This document shows positions 36,251-45,989 of a DNA stretch of 64,000 bases, in pieces; the first letter of the stretch is position 1, and the number at the start of each line of letters is the position of its first letter. The translations under genes were made by a program, and so were the position numbers. The DNA comes from Bacillota bacterium. Its GTDB lineage: Bacteria; Bacillota; Clostridia; Peptostreptococcales; Acidaminobacteraceae. The notes beneath the pieces were generated by a model that saw only the letters and a program-made list of their open reading frames with translations, had not been told where the DNA came from and searched no databases. The stretch spans positions 1 to 64,000 of the forward strand of contig JAUMXH010000006.1 of the NCBI GenBank assembly GCA_030529225.1. The letters are read 5' to 3'.

Positions 36251-37354
36251 CTATTTCAAATTGTAATCATAAATCAAAGACATAATCGACGCCAAAGCAT
36301 CTTCCCTGATCTTCTCTGAGTATGCCGAGCGCATGCGTGCGAGCTTTTCCGGTTTTTCGCAGAGCTCCTGCACCAAATCCCGAAACGCTGTCAAATCCAA
36401 CTCATCCTCTCTTAGAACGACGGTTCCGCCAACTTTGTCAAAGGCCTTCGCGTTGTGGGTCTGGTGATCCCTGGCCACGTTCAGAGAAGGAATGATGATT
36501 CCCGGAAGGGCGACGGACGCCATTTCGGCCAAGGTAATGGCACCGGCTCTGGCGATCATCAGGTCGGCAGCCGCCATCAAATTCGGCATATCATTGGTGT
36601 AGGGAAGGATGATGACCCTATCCGAGTACCCGGAGGTATCGTATTCGGCCCGATAAATTTCATCATAGTATTTGCCGGTAATATGAATATACTTCAATTT
36701 GGGATTCAAGTTCACCACCGCGGCTATTTGCACCGATAAATCATTCATGGTCTTGGCCCCGTTGGAGCCCCCCATGGAAACGATCAAAAGCTCGTCCTTG
36801 GCGATGCCGATCTTCTTTCTGGCAGCCTCCCTGTCCACATTCTGAAACTCGGTTCTGACCGGGTTTCCGGTGTAATAGAGTTTGTTTTGGTATTTTGTGA
36901 AAAAGGGAAGAGACTCTTTATAGCTATACAGGATCCTGCCGGCAAAGCGCGACAAAACCTGCGTACTGAGGCCGGGAACCACATTCTGCTCGTGAATCAT
37001 ACTGTCTATTCCCATAAAGTTCGCCATCAATACGACCGGGGCAGATACAAAGCCCCCCATCCCAATCACCAAATCGGGCTTAAATTTTCTCATAATGCAA
37101 AAGGTTTCCATCAGGGACCTTATAAAATAGAAGAACGAGACGATGCAATAGAGAAGGTCCCCGCGTCGAAACCCCCTTGCGCTGATTTCTTTAAAATTGA
37201 TTTCTTCGTCTTTCAAGAGTTTATGCTCGATCCCGAATCGGCTCCCGACATACATTTTTTCACAGTCGGGCATGACCTTTCCCAGCTTGTCGTATATCGC
37301 TCTCGCGGGATAAATATGCCCTCCGGTGCCGCCACCCGAAATGATGAGTCTCAC
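36251..37354 (-). CDS. murG: UDP-GlcNAc:lipid I N-acetylglucosamine transferase MurG
   Basis: Adds GlcNAc to lipid I to form lipid II on the inner membrane face. It has the N-terminal glycine loop SGGGTGGHIYPARA, the MGGFVSAPVVLMA segment, SMGGSNGAK and the UDP-binding ARAGAITLAEM. Its length of 367 residues is normal. It shares one base with the ftsW stop. Confidence 0.97.
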   Translation of the reverse strand: MRLIISGGGTGGHIYPARAIYDKLGKVMPDCEKMYVGSRFGIEHKLLKDEEINFKEISARGFRRGDLLYCIVSFFYFIRSLMETFCIMRKFKPDLVIGMGGFVSAPVVLMANFMGIDSMIHEQNVVPGLSTQVLSRFAGRILYSYKESLPFFTKYQNKLYYTGNPVRTEFQNVDREAARKKIGIAKDELLIVSMGGSNGAKTMNDLSVQIAAVVNLNPKLKYIHITGKYYDEIYRAEYDTSGYSDRVIILPYTNDMPNLMAAADLMIARAGAITLAEMASVALPGIIIPSLNVARDHQTHNAKAFDKVGGTVVLREDELDLTAFRDLVQELCEKPEKLARMRSAYSEKIREDALASIMSLIYDYNLK

Positions 37355-38496
37355 TACAATCGTTCCTTTCTGCTTTCAATGTTGTATTTTCTTTCTTTGT
37401 TGCTCGATGAGATGTTCAAAACCACCCCGATCAAGAGCAATAGGACCACCAAGGAGGTTCCTCCCTTACTGATAAACGGAAGGGTAATTCCGGTCGTCGG
37501 CAAAATCGCCAGGGCAACCCCGACATTGATGATGACCTGCAACAAAATCAATATACCAGTTCCGGCGGCAATAGTAAAGCCAAAAACGTCATCGCAATCG
37601 ATCGCAATCTTGAAGAGCCTGTAGACCAGGAAGGCATACAGGGTCAGGATTCCCAACAAACCGAGGAATCCGAATTCTTCGACGACGATGGAGAAAATAA
37701 AGTCGGAATAGGCCTCCGGAAGTCTCAGCTTACTGAAATCGCTCATGCCGATGCCCTTGCCGATCAACTCTCCGGAACTGATTGCGTAAATGGAGTTCAT
37801 AATCTGTCGCTTCGAGTCACTGAACACATACTGTCTGTCGGAAAAGGTCTCGAGCCAAATGCTGATTCGGGAAAGTCGGTAGGGCTCTGCGTACAAAAGC
37901 ACCAGCGCAAAGACCGCACCGATGGAAAACAGAATCACCAAGTACTTCATATCCGCACCCGCCACAAAGAGGAGGGTTACGATCAGACCGATCATCAATA
38001 CCACGGTAGCCAAGTCCTTCTCGGGAATCGCCAGAATTACGAAGAAGAAACAGACGGCCAAAATCCCGCCGAAGGTTTTGAACTCCCGGATGTTTCTTCC
38101 GACCCTGTCGGTGAACCAGGCGATGATCAAAATCAAGGTTACCTTGGCGAGTTCCAGGGGCATGAAGGTGATGTTTCCGACGACAATCCACCGCTTCGCT
38201 CCATAGAAGTCCTTTCCGTTGGCGACGACATAAATCATAGTAAATATGGTAAAGATCGCGATGTACTTAATCAGCTTCTTGATCCCCTCGTAAGGAAAAA
38301 AAGAAACGCTGATCATTAAAAATAAGCCGACCGCCGCATAGAGAAGGTTCATTTTAAAGTAGTGATACGCCTCCTGCCTGAGCCCGATTTCCAGCTCGTA
38401 ATAGCTCGCCGAAAACACAGCCAGGGTGCCGATAAACACCAGCAAAACCACCACTATCAACAACATATAATCGATTTTTAACGCATATCGTTTCAT
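37354..38496 (-). CDS. ftsW: SEDS family peptidoglycan polymerase FtsW
   Basis: A 380-residue membrane protein with about ten helices that polymerises lipid II at the septum with its PBP partner. The C-terminal LPTTGITLPFISKGGTS motif identifies the SEDS family. Position between murD and murG makes FtsW more likely than RodA. Confidence 0.94.
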   Translation of the reverse strand: MKRYALKIDYMLLIVVVLLVFIGTLAVFSASYYELEIGLRQEAYHYFKMNLLYAAVGLFLMISVSFFPYEGIKKLIKYIAIFTIFTMIYVVANGKDFYGAKRWIVVGNITFMPLELAKVTLILIIAWFTDRVGRNIREFKTFGGILAVCFFFVILAIPEKDLATVVLMIGLIVTLLFVAGADMKYLVILFSIGAVFALVLLYAEPYRLSRISIWLETFSDRQYVFSDSKRQIMNSIYAISSGELIGKGIGMSDFSKLRLPEAYSDFIFSIVVEEFGFLGLLGILTLYAFLVYRLFKIAIDCDDVFGFTIAAGTGILILLQVIINVGVALAILPTTGITLPFISKGGTSLVVLLLLIGVVLNISSSNKERKYNIESRKERL

Positions 38497-38498
38497 GC

Positions 38499-39839
38499 TT
38501 ACTCCCTTTGATTCTTTAAGGCTTGAACCAGGCTTTTAAAGTGCTCTCCCCGCTCTTCGAAGCTCTTATACATGTCCCAGCTCGCACAGGCAGGAGACAG
38601 TAGAACCGCATCTCCGGGCGCGGCCAGTTTGCTCGCGTAGGTAAAGGCCTCATCCAGGCAATCAAAAATGCGAAACTTACGGAATCCTTTTTGCATCATT
38701 GCCTCGGCAATGTCGTACTTTGTTTCCCCAAACAAACAAACGAATCGCACCTTCCCGAAGTGTTCGATCCATTCGGAATAATCGTTTTTCTTATCCATGC
38801 CGCCGGCAATCAGGAGCACCGGTTCGTCAATACTCTTTAACGCAGGAATCGAGGCCTCGGGGTTGGTCGCCTTGGAATCGTTGTAGTAAGAAACCCCGTC
38901 AATAGCCGTTACGAACTCATTTCTGTGGGCCACCCCTTTAAACTCGCGCAGAGACTCTTGGATGAACTTCTCGTCTATCCCGTAAGCCCTCGCGATTGCA
39001 AGTACCGCCAGAGCGTTCTCCAGATTGTGCTCTCCCCGCAAGCCGATCTGAACGTCCTCCCTCGCGGTACTGATTTCTGCCGCCGGATCGTACTTACTGA
39101 ACGCAATCACCTGATAAGGTTTTCCCTGCTCCTGATGATAGCGCTCTCTGAGCCTCTCGTCGTCCCAATTTAAGACCAGAACTCCGTTCGCATCCATATT
39201 CCCGGCAATCCCGTACTTTGCCTCGGCGTAAGCTTCCATGCTACCGTGCCTCGCCAGATGGTCGGGTGTAATGTTTAGAATCGCGGCTATCGCCGGTTTG
39301 AATTCTATGATGCTTTCGAGCTGGTACGAACTCAGCTCGCAAATGTAGATATCATCGGGTTCCGCGTGCTCCAACACGACCTCGCTGAGCGGAATTCCGA
39401 CATTGCCGGCCAAATGCGCCTTGAGCCCGGCCCTGACAAAGACATCGTGCACCCATGTAGTGGTCGTCGTCTTCCCGTTGGTGCCGGTAATCCCGATGAA
39501 CTTTCCGACTGCAAATCGGTAGGCCAGCTCCAACTCACCCAGCACAAGAAGACCCGCATCCTTCGCCTCTTTTACGATCCCGACTTGGGTAGGTACCCCC
39601 GGAGAGCAGACCGCCAAATCGTAGTCACTGTTCAGAAAATCGACGGAGGCTCCGGCCAAATAAAAAGCACGGATTTCCGCCTTCAAATCTTGATCAATCT
39701 CAGGGTCTTTCTTGGAGTCGTAGACATCACAAACGGCCCCCTTGGCCTTTAAAAGACGCAAAGAAGCGTTTCCCGAGAGGCCCATCCCTATCAGGAGGAC
39801 CTTCTTACTCGCCAAACTCATTTCTTTATGATTTTCCAT
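38499..39839 (-). CDS. murD: UDP-MurNAc-L-alanine:D-glutamate ligase MurD
   Basis: Adds D-Glu to the peptidoglycan precursor. I chose the ATG at 39839 (446 residues) with GAGGTG upstream; the longer frame runs into mraY. The ATP loop is GITGTNGKTTTTTW, followed by ICELSSYQLE and the NDSKATNPEAS motif near residue 305. It follows mraY by 14 bp. Confidence 0.96.
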   Translation of the reverse strand: MENHKEMSLASKKVLLIGMGLSGNASLRLLKAKGAVCDVYDSKKDPEIDQDLKAEIRAFYLAGASVDFLNSDYDLAVCSPGVPTQVGIVKEAKDAGLLVLGELELAYRFAVGKFIGITGTNGKTTTTTWVHDVFVRAGLKAHLAGNVGIPLSEVVLEHAEPDDIYICELSSYQLESIIEFKPAIAAILNITPDHLARHGSMEAYAEAKYGIAGNMDANGVLVLNWDDERLRERYHQEQGKPYQVIAFSKYDPAAEISTAREDVQIGLRGEHNLENALAVLAIARAYGIDEKFIQESLREFKGVAHRNEFVTAIDGVSYYNDSKATNPEASIPALKSIDEPVLLIAGGMDKKNDYSEWIEHFGKVRFVCLFGETKYDIAEAMMQKGFRKFRIFDCLDEAFTYASKLAAPGDAVLLSPACASWDMYKSFEERGEHFKSLVQALKNQRE

Positions 39840-39853
39840 AGTACACCTCAGAC

Positions 39854-40813
39854 TCAGACAGCGTAGACGATGAGGAAAGAAATCCCCGAGCAAAGGGACG
39901 TGAGCAGAAAGGCCGCAAAGTCAATCTTGCGCTCATTCCACCCCAAGTATTCCAAGTGATGGTGGTAAGGCGCCATCTTAAAAAAGCGTTTTCCGCCGGT
40001 CTTTTTAAAATATAGAACCTGAATGATGACCGAGACAACTTCAATCACATACCAGAGTCCGAAGAGCGGAATCAACCAGTATATATCCAGGATAATGGAA
40101 TTGCTGACAACGTAGGCGCCAATCGCCAAAGATCCGAGATCGCCCATAAAGACCTTGGCCGGATACATGTTGAAGACCAGGTAGCCGAGCATTGCTCCAA
40201 GGAAGATGAGGTTGAAGACTTTGAGCTCCGTCAGCCCCTTCATCGAAGAAATGGCGATAAAGAGGACGATGACGGGAATGGTAACCATGGCCAGCAGGCC
40301 GTCCAAGCCGTCGGTAAAATTCGTCGCGTTGGTCACCGCCGCATAGAGAAAGGCCATAAAGACGGAACTCAGAATCACACTTTCTATGAGATACTCCGTG
40401 AAGGGAAGCCTGACGTGAAACCCTTTTAGAAAGCCGAGATAAATTACGACTGAAATCACTAAAATCAGAAGAAACTTTCCCTTGGCGCTCAAGCCTTCAT
40501 TGGTCCTTTTTGTGAGCTTCTTGTAATCGTCATAAAAGCCGATCAGCGCAAAGAGCAGGACGGAAACAAAGATGTACTTGATGGAATTGTTGAGTTCAAT
40601 AAATGCCGCCGGAAGCAAGAGGGAGGAAAACAGAAAGCCGACTCCGCCCATGGTGGGTATCCCTGCCTTCTTTAAGTGCGCCTCCGGCCCCTCCTCTCGA
40701 ATAAACTGACCCATTTCTCTGGCCTGCATCAGTTTTATCCAAACGAAAACCGCCAAAACCGATACCGCAAACGCGCTCACAAACGGCAAAATATCACTAC
40801 TCTTCCACATCAA
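39854..40813 (-). CDS. mraY: Phospho-MurNAc-pentapeptide transferase MraY
   Basis: Transfers the MurNAc-pentapeptide to undecaprenyl phosphate, making lipid I. A 319-residue membrane protein with about ten helices. It shows the acidic FYDDYKKL, NATNFTDGLDGL and the C-terminal APYHHHLEYLGW motif. It is near normal length. It lies between murF and murD. Confidence 0.97.
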   Translation of the reverse strand: MMWKSSDILPFVSAFAVSVLAVFVWIKLMQAREMGQFIREEGPEAHLKKAGIPTMGGVGFLFSSLLLPAAFIELNNSIKYIFVSVLLFALIGFYDDYKKLTKRTNEGLSAKGKFLLILVISVVIYLGFLKGFHVRLPFTEYLIESVILSSVFMAFLYAAVTNATNFTDGLDGLLAMVTIPVIVLFIAISSMKGLTELKVFNLIFLGAMLGYLVFNMYPAKVFMGDLGSLAIGAYVVSNSIILDIYWLIPLFGLWYVIEVVSVIIQVLYFKKTGGKRFFKMAPYHHHLEYLGWNERKIDFAAFLLTSLCSGISFLIVYAV

Positions 40814-40870
40814 GAAAACTCCCTTACAAGTAAACTGCTCTGTTCTGTACCTTCTTCACGGTTAAAGATG

Positions 40871-42547
40871 TTAATCCAAAAAGTCCTTCGAAACGTCCAA
40901 AAGGATGTCCACAAAACGACTTCTCATAATGTTCATGAGGACCAAATCGCTGACTCTCTCAAGTTCAAGGGCTCGAGAAGCCTTCACCAGGAAGGTATCC
41001 TCCCTGCTGATATTCTTTAAAACATGGACAGCCACCTCATTCAAATCGTCAAAATGCAGGGCTTCCTTCCCTTTGTAGGCCTTCTTCGCTTCCGCCATCA
41101 TTTCCCCGTAGAACATCGCACAATCAATCCCCATATCGCTCAGAAAGGCACCGATTTCAGCGTGCTTTTTCTTGGCGTCGTCGCCGATTTCTTTGATGTC
41201 TCCGATTAAAACATACAGCTTTCCCTTGGTGAGCTCTCTCGCAGTTCGAATCGATGCCTCGAGCGATTTGAACGAAGAATTGTAGGCGTCGTTCACGATG
41301 CGGAATCCGTCAATCTCCGACAGGTCAAAGCGCATCGCCTCGCTTCGGGTCTTGAGAATGCCGAGTTTGGCCAGGTTCCATGAAGCACCCATCTCCTCAC
41401 AAACCAGGATGGCAAGAGCGGCGTTAAAGGCCAGGTGCTTGCCGAACAGCTTCATCGCAAAGTTATCCTGCTTTCCTTTTTGCAGGATCGAAAAAGAGGT
41501 TCCCAAGCTCGACAGACTCGTGTTCTTTAAGAGAGCGGAATCCACTCCGTCCTTCTTGGAAGCTTGATACTTCTTTTCGTCCTCAAAGAGTTTGACGACT
41601 TTGAACGCATCGTTTTGGTAGACGTCCAAAAATTCGGATTCTCCGTTCACCACCAACACGGAGCCCTTCTTGAAAGCTCCGGCGAGTTTGATTTTCTCAT
41701 CAAAAATCGCCTTCTTGCTTCCGAAGCGCTCCAAGTGAGACTCCGAGATATTCGTGATGATGCCGTAATCAGGCTCTGCGACCTCGATCAGGTCTTCCAT
41801 ATCCCCGACGCTGTCCACTCCGAGCTCCAGGACCATGACCTCCGTGTTCTTGGGCATGTCCAGGATGGACATCGAAATACCTGTCACAGTGTTATAGTTT
41901 CCAAAGGTTTTTTCGGTTCGAAACTTTTCAGAAAGAATCGAGTAGGCGAAGTTCTTGCAGGTAGTCTTTCCGACCGAACCGGTGATGGCAAGCACCTTGC
42001 AAGCCATGCTTTTTCTGTAAGCAATCGCGATCTTTTTTAAAGCTTCCAAGGTATCGTCCACCTTGATGATTTTATGGTCATGGTACTCGTAGTTCTTGGA
42101 AGCAAACACGTAGGTCGCACCGTTCTCAATCGCGTTCTTGATGTATTTTTCGCCGTTCTCCTTGCTTCCCTGGAGGGCAAAGAAGACATTCCCGGGACTC
42201 ACAAGTCTGGAATCCACCGCAACGCCCGAAATTTCATCCGGTTCGTACGCATCGGAGTCCATGCCCAACCACTTCAAGAAATCCTTGATATTGTGTTTGC
42301 TCGACTCCCTTAAATTCTTTTTGTGCTTATATTGGTTTTCTTCAATCTTCAGCAGGATTTTACCGAAATAGTAGAGCTCTTCCAAATATTCCGACTTTTT
42401 GGTCAGCTTCTCCCTTTCCGATAGAAAACTCATCCTGTGGATCTCCGAAATCAAATCCGTGCACGATTTTTTGAGCACCGATAGGAGCTTTCCGTTTTCC
42501 TCTATCGAGTCAATGATTTCCCTATAATCCTCGAACCCTTTGCTCAT
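40871..42547 (-). CDS. murF: UDP-MurNAc-tripeptide:D-Ala-D-Ala ligase MurF with an N-terminal extension
   Basis: Adds D-Ala-D-Ala to the precursor. I chose the ATG at 42547 (558 residues), 1 bp after the PBP stop, with GGAGG upstream. Residues 1-90 form a charged helical region, probably coiled coil, that normal MurF (about 450 residues) lacks. The usual fold starts near residue 100 (EISGVAVDSRLVSPG). The ATP loop is ITGSVGKTTCKNF and NDAYNSSFKSLEAS lies downstream. What the extension does is unknown. Confidence 0.92.
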   Translation of the reverse strand: MSKGFEDYREIIDSIEENGKLLSVLKKSCTDLISEIHRMSFLSEREKLTKKSEYLEELYYFGKILLKIEENQYKHKKNLRESSKHNIKDFLKWLGMDSDAYEPDEISGVAVDSRLVSPGNVFFALQGSKENGEKYIKNAIENGATYVFASKNYEYHDHKIIKVDDTLEALKKIAIAYRKSMACKVLAITGSVGKTTCKNFAYSILSEKFRTEKTFGNYNTVTGISMSILDMPKNTEVMVLELGVDSVGDMEDLIEVAEPDYGIITNISESHLERFGSKKAIFDEKIKLAGAFKKGSVLVVNGESEFLDVYQNDAFKVVKLFEDEKKYQASKKDGVDSALLKNTSLSSLGTSFSILQKGKQDNFAMKLFGKHLAFNAALAILVCEEMGASWNLAKLGILKTRSEAMRFDLSEIDGFRIVNDAYNSSFKSLEASIRTARELTKGKLYVLIGDIKEIGDDAKKKHAEIGAFLSDMGIDCAMFYGEMMAEAKKAYKGKEALHFDDLNEVAVHVLKNISREDTFLVKASRALELERVSDLVLMNIMRSRFVDILLDVSKDFLD

Positions 42548-42548
42548 T

Positions 42549-44528
42549 CTATTCCTCCGAAACATACTCTTCCAACAGAACATACACCGTCGTGTCATCC
42601 GCGATTAAAGAACCGGCCTCCGGATCTTGATTTTTTACTTTTAACGCCGTGCTTTCACTTCTCTTTTGTGTACCGTCCAGCTCCAGTTTGATTCCCTTTG
42701 AATTCGCCAGATTCTCGGCTTCTTCTATGCTCAATCCCTTGAAGTCCGGAACCTTCTTGAACTCATTGCCGTCCTCGATGTCCGGCGAGACCTTAAGATA
42801 TCTCAGGCACTCGTCGCTGATGTCCCTGGCTATGGACCCGGCGGTATTCACCGATGACTTGTTGGTCTGCGGCTCATCGACAATCACGATGACATTGATC
42901 TTCGGATCGCGGATCGGTGAGAGGTGGACGATGGATGTGCATACCGTGTTGTCATCATACTTTCCATCTACAATTTTCACACTGGTTCCGGTCTTTACTC
43001 CGGAAGAGAAGCCTTTGATGCTGTGAAAATCAGGATAGAGCTCCGCCGTCTCTTTCATGTACTCCCTGATGACCGCACTGGTTTGCGGCGTACAGACCTT
43101 TCCCATATTCTTCTTCGGCCAATCTTTGTTCCCCACCTTCTTAATGATCGACGGTTGAATCAGGTTCCCGTCGTTCGAAATCGTGAAGGCGACATTGGCG
43201 ATATGAAGAGGCGTCACCGAGATCGCGTGACCGAAACTCATCTTCGCGTAATCTATATTATACACCTGATCCTTCTCTATGTATACAGGTTGTCCGGTAC
43301 TTGTCAGCCCAATGTTCATTTTATCGAGTAGCCCCAGGTTTTCAAGATACTTGTAAAAGATGTTCTTATCGATTCTCTGTGAAAGTTCCGAATACACCAC
43401 GTTGCAACTGAACATAAATCCGTGTTTAAAGTCCAAAGGTCCGTGACTGCCCGGGAAGGTCAGACACCTTACCGGCTCTCCGTCGATATAGGTCACGCCG
43501 CCGCATAGAAAAGGGGTATTGGAACTCACCAGGTTCTCATCGATGGCAACCATCGAAGTGACGACCTTCATCACGGAGCCGGGCTCATAGTTGGTCGATA
43601 CGATCGGATCGCTCCACATCTTCAGCAGCACTTCGCTCTTTTTTTCGTCCGTTTCGGCGTTATCATACTCTTCCTTCAACCTTTCATCGGTGATTTCCTG
43701 AGGGTTGTTCGGGTCAAAGCTGTAGGTCGAACACATCGCGAGAATTTCGCCGCTCTTCGAGTCCTGCACGATCGCAATGATGTCCTTGGCCTCAAATTCC
43801 GCCCTCTTCTGCCTGATGATGTTGTAAACAAAGTGTTGAATCGCGGAATCGATGGTCAGTTCAATGTCCACGCCGTTCTTCTCCTTGACCTCGATCGCTT
43901 CCGAGAACGGATTTCTCCTTCCCAACAGGTCCGTTTCGGTTTCAATATACCCGTCGACGCCCGATAATTGCGAGTTGAACTGCTCTTCCACGCCCATGAC
44001 CCCGTAGCCGTCATTCGATACCGTACCGAGAACCTTTGCCGCAAGCTCCCCGTTCGGGTAAACCCTCTTGAACCTCTTAATCACCCCGACCTTGGAATAA
44101 TCGACTTTTCCAATGGTCTCGGCCACTTCGACGGGCAGGTCCTCCATGATGGTGACATATCGATTGCTGCTCTTCTTCATCCTGTCCGTCATGTCTTCCA
44201 TGTTGGCCTTCGGGTATACCTTTTGGATTTTTTCCAGCATTTCGGTGTCTACTTGGTGGCTCTCATGGGAGAGTTCTATATCATAGGTATCTCGGCTGAA
44301 CGCCAAGACTTTGCCGTTGCGATCCAGAATCTGCCCCCTCATCGCGCGAATCGGAATTTTTCGCGTGAGCTGGGTCTCAACCTGCGCTTTAATGATGTCA
44401 CGATCGACTACCTGATAGCGGATGGCCCTCACAACAAAGGCCGCAAAAAATAAAACGAGCACTACATATACGAATAGTAGCCTTGCTCGCTTAGTCTGTT
44501 CAAATGTTTTTTTATCTCTTCCGTTCAA
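42549..44528 (-). CDS. Class B penicillin-binding protein with PASTA domain (FtsI/SpoVD type)
   Basis: A 659-residue septal transpeptidase. It has an N-terminal helix (about 16-36), a dimer-type domain, and the catalytic domain with SVMK (nucleophile Ser in EPGSVMKVV), SCN (MFSCNVV) and KTGTS. One C-terminal PASTA domain (about 595-655) may bind peptidoglycan. The start is TTG with GAGG upstream. It would pair with FtsW from the same cluster. Confidence 0.94.
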   Translation of the reverse strand: MNGRDKKTFEQTKRARLLFVYVVLVLFFAAFVVRAIRYQVVDRDIIKAQVETQLTRKIPIRAMRGQILDRNGKVLAFSRDTYDIELSHESHQVDTEMLEKIQKVYPKANMEDMTDRMKKSSNRYVTIMEDLPVEVAETIGKVDYSKVGVIKRFKRVYPNGELAAKVLGTVSNDGYGVMGVEEQFNSQLSGVDGYIETETDLLGRRNPFSEAIEVKEKNGVDIELTIDSAIQHFVYNIIRQKRAEFEAKDIIAIVQDSKSGEILAMCSTYSFDPNNPQEITDERLKEEYDNAETDEKKSEVLLKMWSDPIVSTNYEPGSVMKVVTSMVAIDENLVSSNTPFLCGGVTYIDGEPVRCLTFPGSHGPLDFKHGFMFSCNVVYSELSQRIDKNIFYKYLENLGLLDKMNIGLTSTGQPVYIEKDQVYNIDYAKMSFGHAISVTPLHIANVAFTISNDGNLIQPSIIKKVGNKDWPKKNMGKVCTPQTSAVIREYMKETAELYPDFHSIKGFSSGVKTGTSVKIVDGKYDDNTVCTSIVHLSPIRDPKINVIVIVDEPQTNKSSVNTAGSIARDISDECLRYLKVSPDIEDGNEFKKVPDFKGLSIEEAENLANSKGIKLELDGTQKRSESTALKVKNQDPEAGSLIADDTTVYVLLEEYVSEE

Positions 44529-44550
44529 AGTACCGCCTCACAATCTCTGT

Positions 44551-45045
44551 CTACCACTTTTGCCGGTCTTGTGAAAGCTTTGCAATGGAGAACTTCAGTT
44601 CAGGCATCTTCACCTGACTCTCCACATCGTGCAATATAATCACCTTGGAACTGCTTGCCTTAATCATGGAAACCTGCTCTCTGGCGTAGAGCTCCAAATC
44701 ATCCAGAGAGGTATTCGACTCCAAACGTTCCTTGATCTCATTGGTCTTGGTCTCGTAATCCTTGATGGCAAGGTTGATTCTATAAATCTCATTCTGCGCC
44801 TCGTGAATGGCCGCATTTCTGAACACGATGAAGGCGGCGGGCATAATACCGAGAAAAAACAGCATAATGATGACTCCCGAAGTCAGAATCCTCTTTCGGG
44901 CAGACTGCACATTCTGCTTTTTATACCTCTTTTCCGCCTCTTCCTGAGCGTTGTTTTTTAAGCTGATTGCCAGATCATCGTAGTAAGTTCCGTCATAGCC
45001 GGTATCAACAAAGTTTGTATACTCATGTTTTCTTGCTGTGTTCAT
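44551..45045 (-). CDS. ftsL: FtsL-like cell division protein
   Basis: A 164-residue bitopic protein: cytoplasmic N-terminus of about 50 residues, one helix (about 52-74), then a coiled coil (75-120) and a short tail. This layout and its place between rsmH and the PBP gene are those of FtsL. Sequence identity within the family is always low, so the call rests mostly on position and layout. Confidence 0.78.
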   Translation of the reverse strand: MNTARKHEYTNFVDTGYDGTYYDDLAISLKNNAQEEAEKRYKKQNVQSARKRILTSGVIIMLFFLGIMPAAFIVFRNAAIHEAQNEIYRINLAIKDYETKTNEIKERLESNTSLDDLELYAREQVSMIKASSSKVIILHDVESQVKMPELKFSIAKLSQDRQKW

Positions 45046-45050
45046 TCTTT

Positions 45051-45989
45051 CTACCTCAACTCCGCAGTTCTTAATTTGGCACTCTTTGCCCTGGGATTTT
45101 CCGCAAGTTCTTTTTTAGAGGGCGTTATGATGGGCTTGATCACGCTTAAAACGGGTTTTTTCCCGCAGGTACAGACCGGGAAATCACGCGGACAAACGCA
45201 AGGGTTCTCCAGCTTTCTGAACAGGTTCTTGACCAGGCCGTCCTCGATGGAATGAAAGGTAATTACTACGATTCTGGCCTTCGGGTTCATACGCTCCACG
45301 ACGCTGTTGATCGCCTGTTCGATTTTAGCAAGCTCGCCATTCACTTCCATTCGAATCGCTTGAAAAATTCTTTTTGCGGGATGCCCCCCGTCCTTTCTCG
45401 CGGATTGCGGGATGGCCCGTTTAATAATATCGACCAATTCCAAAGTACTATCAATTTTTTTTGCCTTTCCGGCCTCAACTATGAATTCCGCAACCCTCTT
45501 TGCCCACTTTTCATCGGCAAAGTCCCAAAAGATCTTTGTCATTTGCTCTTGAGAGTACTCATTTACGACATTCCAAGCACTAAAATCTTGTCGAGTATCC
45601 ATACGCATATCGAGCTTGGCATCAAAGCGGTAAGAGAAGCCTCTCTCCGGCTCATCAAACTGGTGAGACGAGACGCCAAGATCCAACAAAAATCCGTCAA
45701 TGCGGCGAATTTGCAAGCGATCCAGGACATCCGCCACATTGGCAAAATTGTCTCTCTCGATAAACAAGTTGTCCCGGTACTCCGCGAGCGTTTGGCCGGC
45801 TGCCCGAATGGCGTTTTCATCCTGATCTATTCCGATTACCTTTCCTGTTTTAAGCCGTTTTAAGATTTCTTTGGTGTGGCCTCCCCTCCCCAAGGTTCCG
45901 TCCACATAGATTCCGTCAGGTTTTATCTTCAGTTGTTCTATCGCTTCGTCCAGAAGAACCGACTTGTGTTCAAATTTTATAGAGTCCAT
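45051..45989 (-). CDS. rsmH: 16S rRNA (cytosine-1402-N4)-methyltransferase RsmH
   Basis: Methylates C1402 in the ribosomal P site. It has the SAM-binding YVDGTLGRGGHTKEIL near residue 30, LLDLGVSSHQFDEPERGFSYR, and the C-terminal VITFHSIEDGLVK. It has the usual length (312 residues). Its ATG directly follows the mraZ stop (TAGATG). Confidence 0.97.
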   Translation of the reverse strand: MDSIKFEHKSVLLDEAIEQLKIKPDGIYVDGTLGRGGHTKEILKRLKTGKVIGIDQDENAIRAAGQTLAEYRDNLFIERDNFANVADVLDRLQIRRIDGFLLDLGVSSHQFDEPERGFSYRFDAKLDMRMDTRQDFSAWNVVNEYSQEQMTKIFWDFADEKWAKRVAEFIVEAGKAKKIDSTLELVDIIKRAIPQSARKDGGHPAKRIFQAIRMEVNGELAKIEQAINSVVERMNPKARIVVITFHSIEDGLVKNLFRKLENPCVCPRDFPVCTCGKKPVLSVIKPIITPSKKELAENPRAKSAKLRTAELR

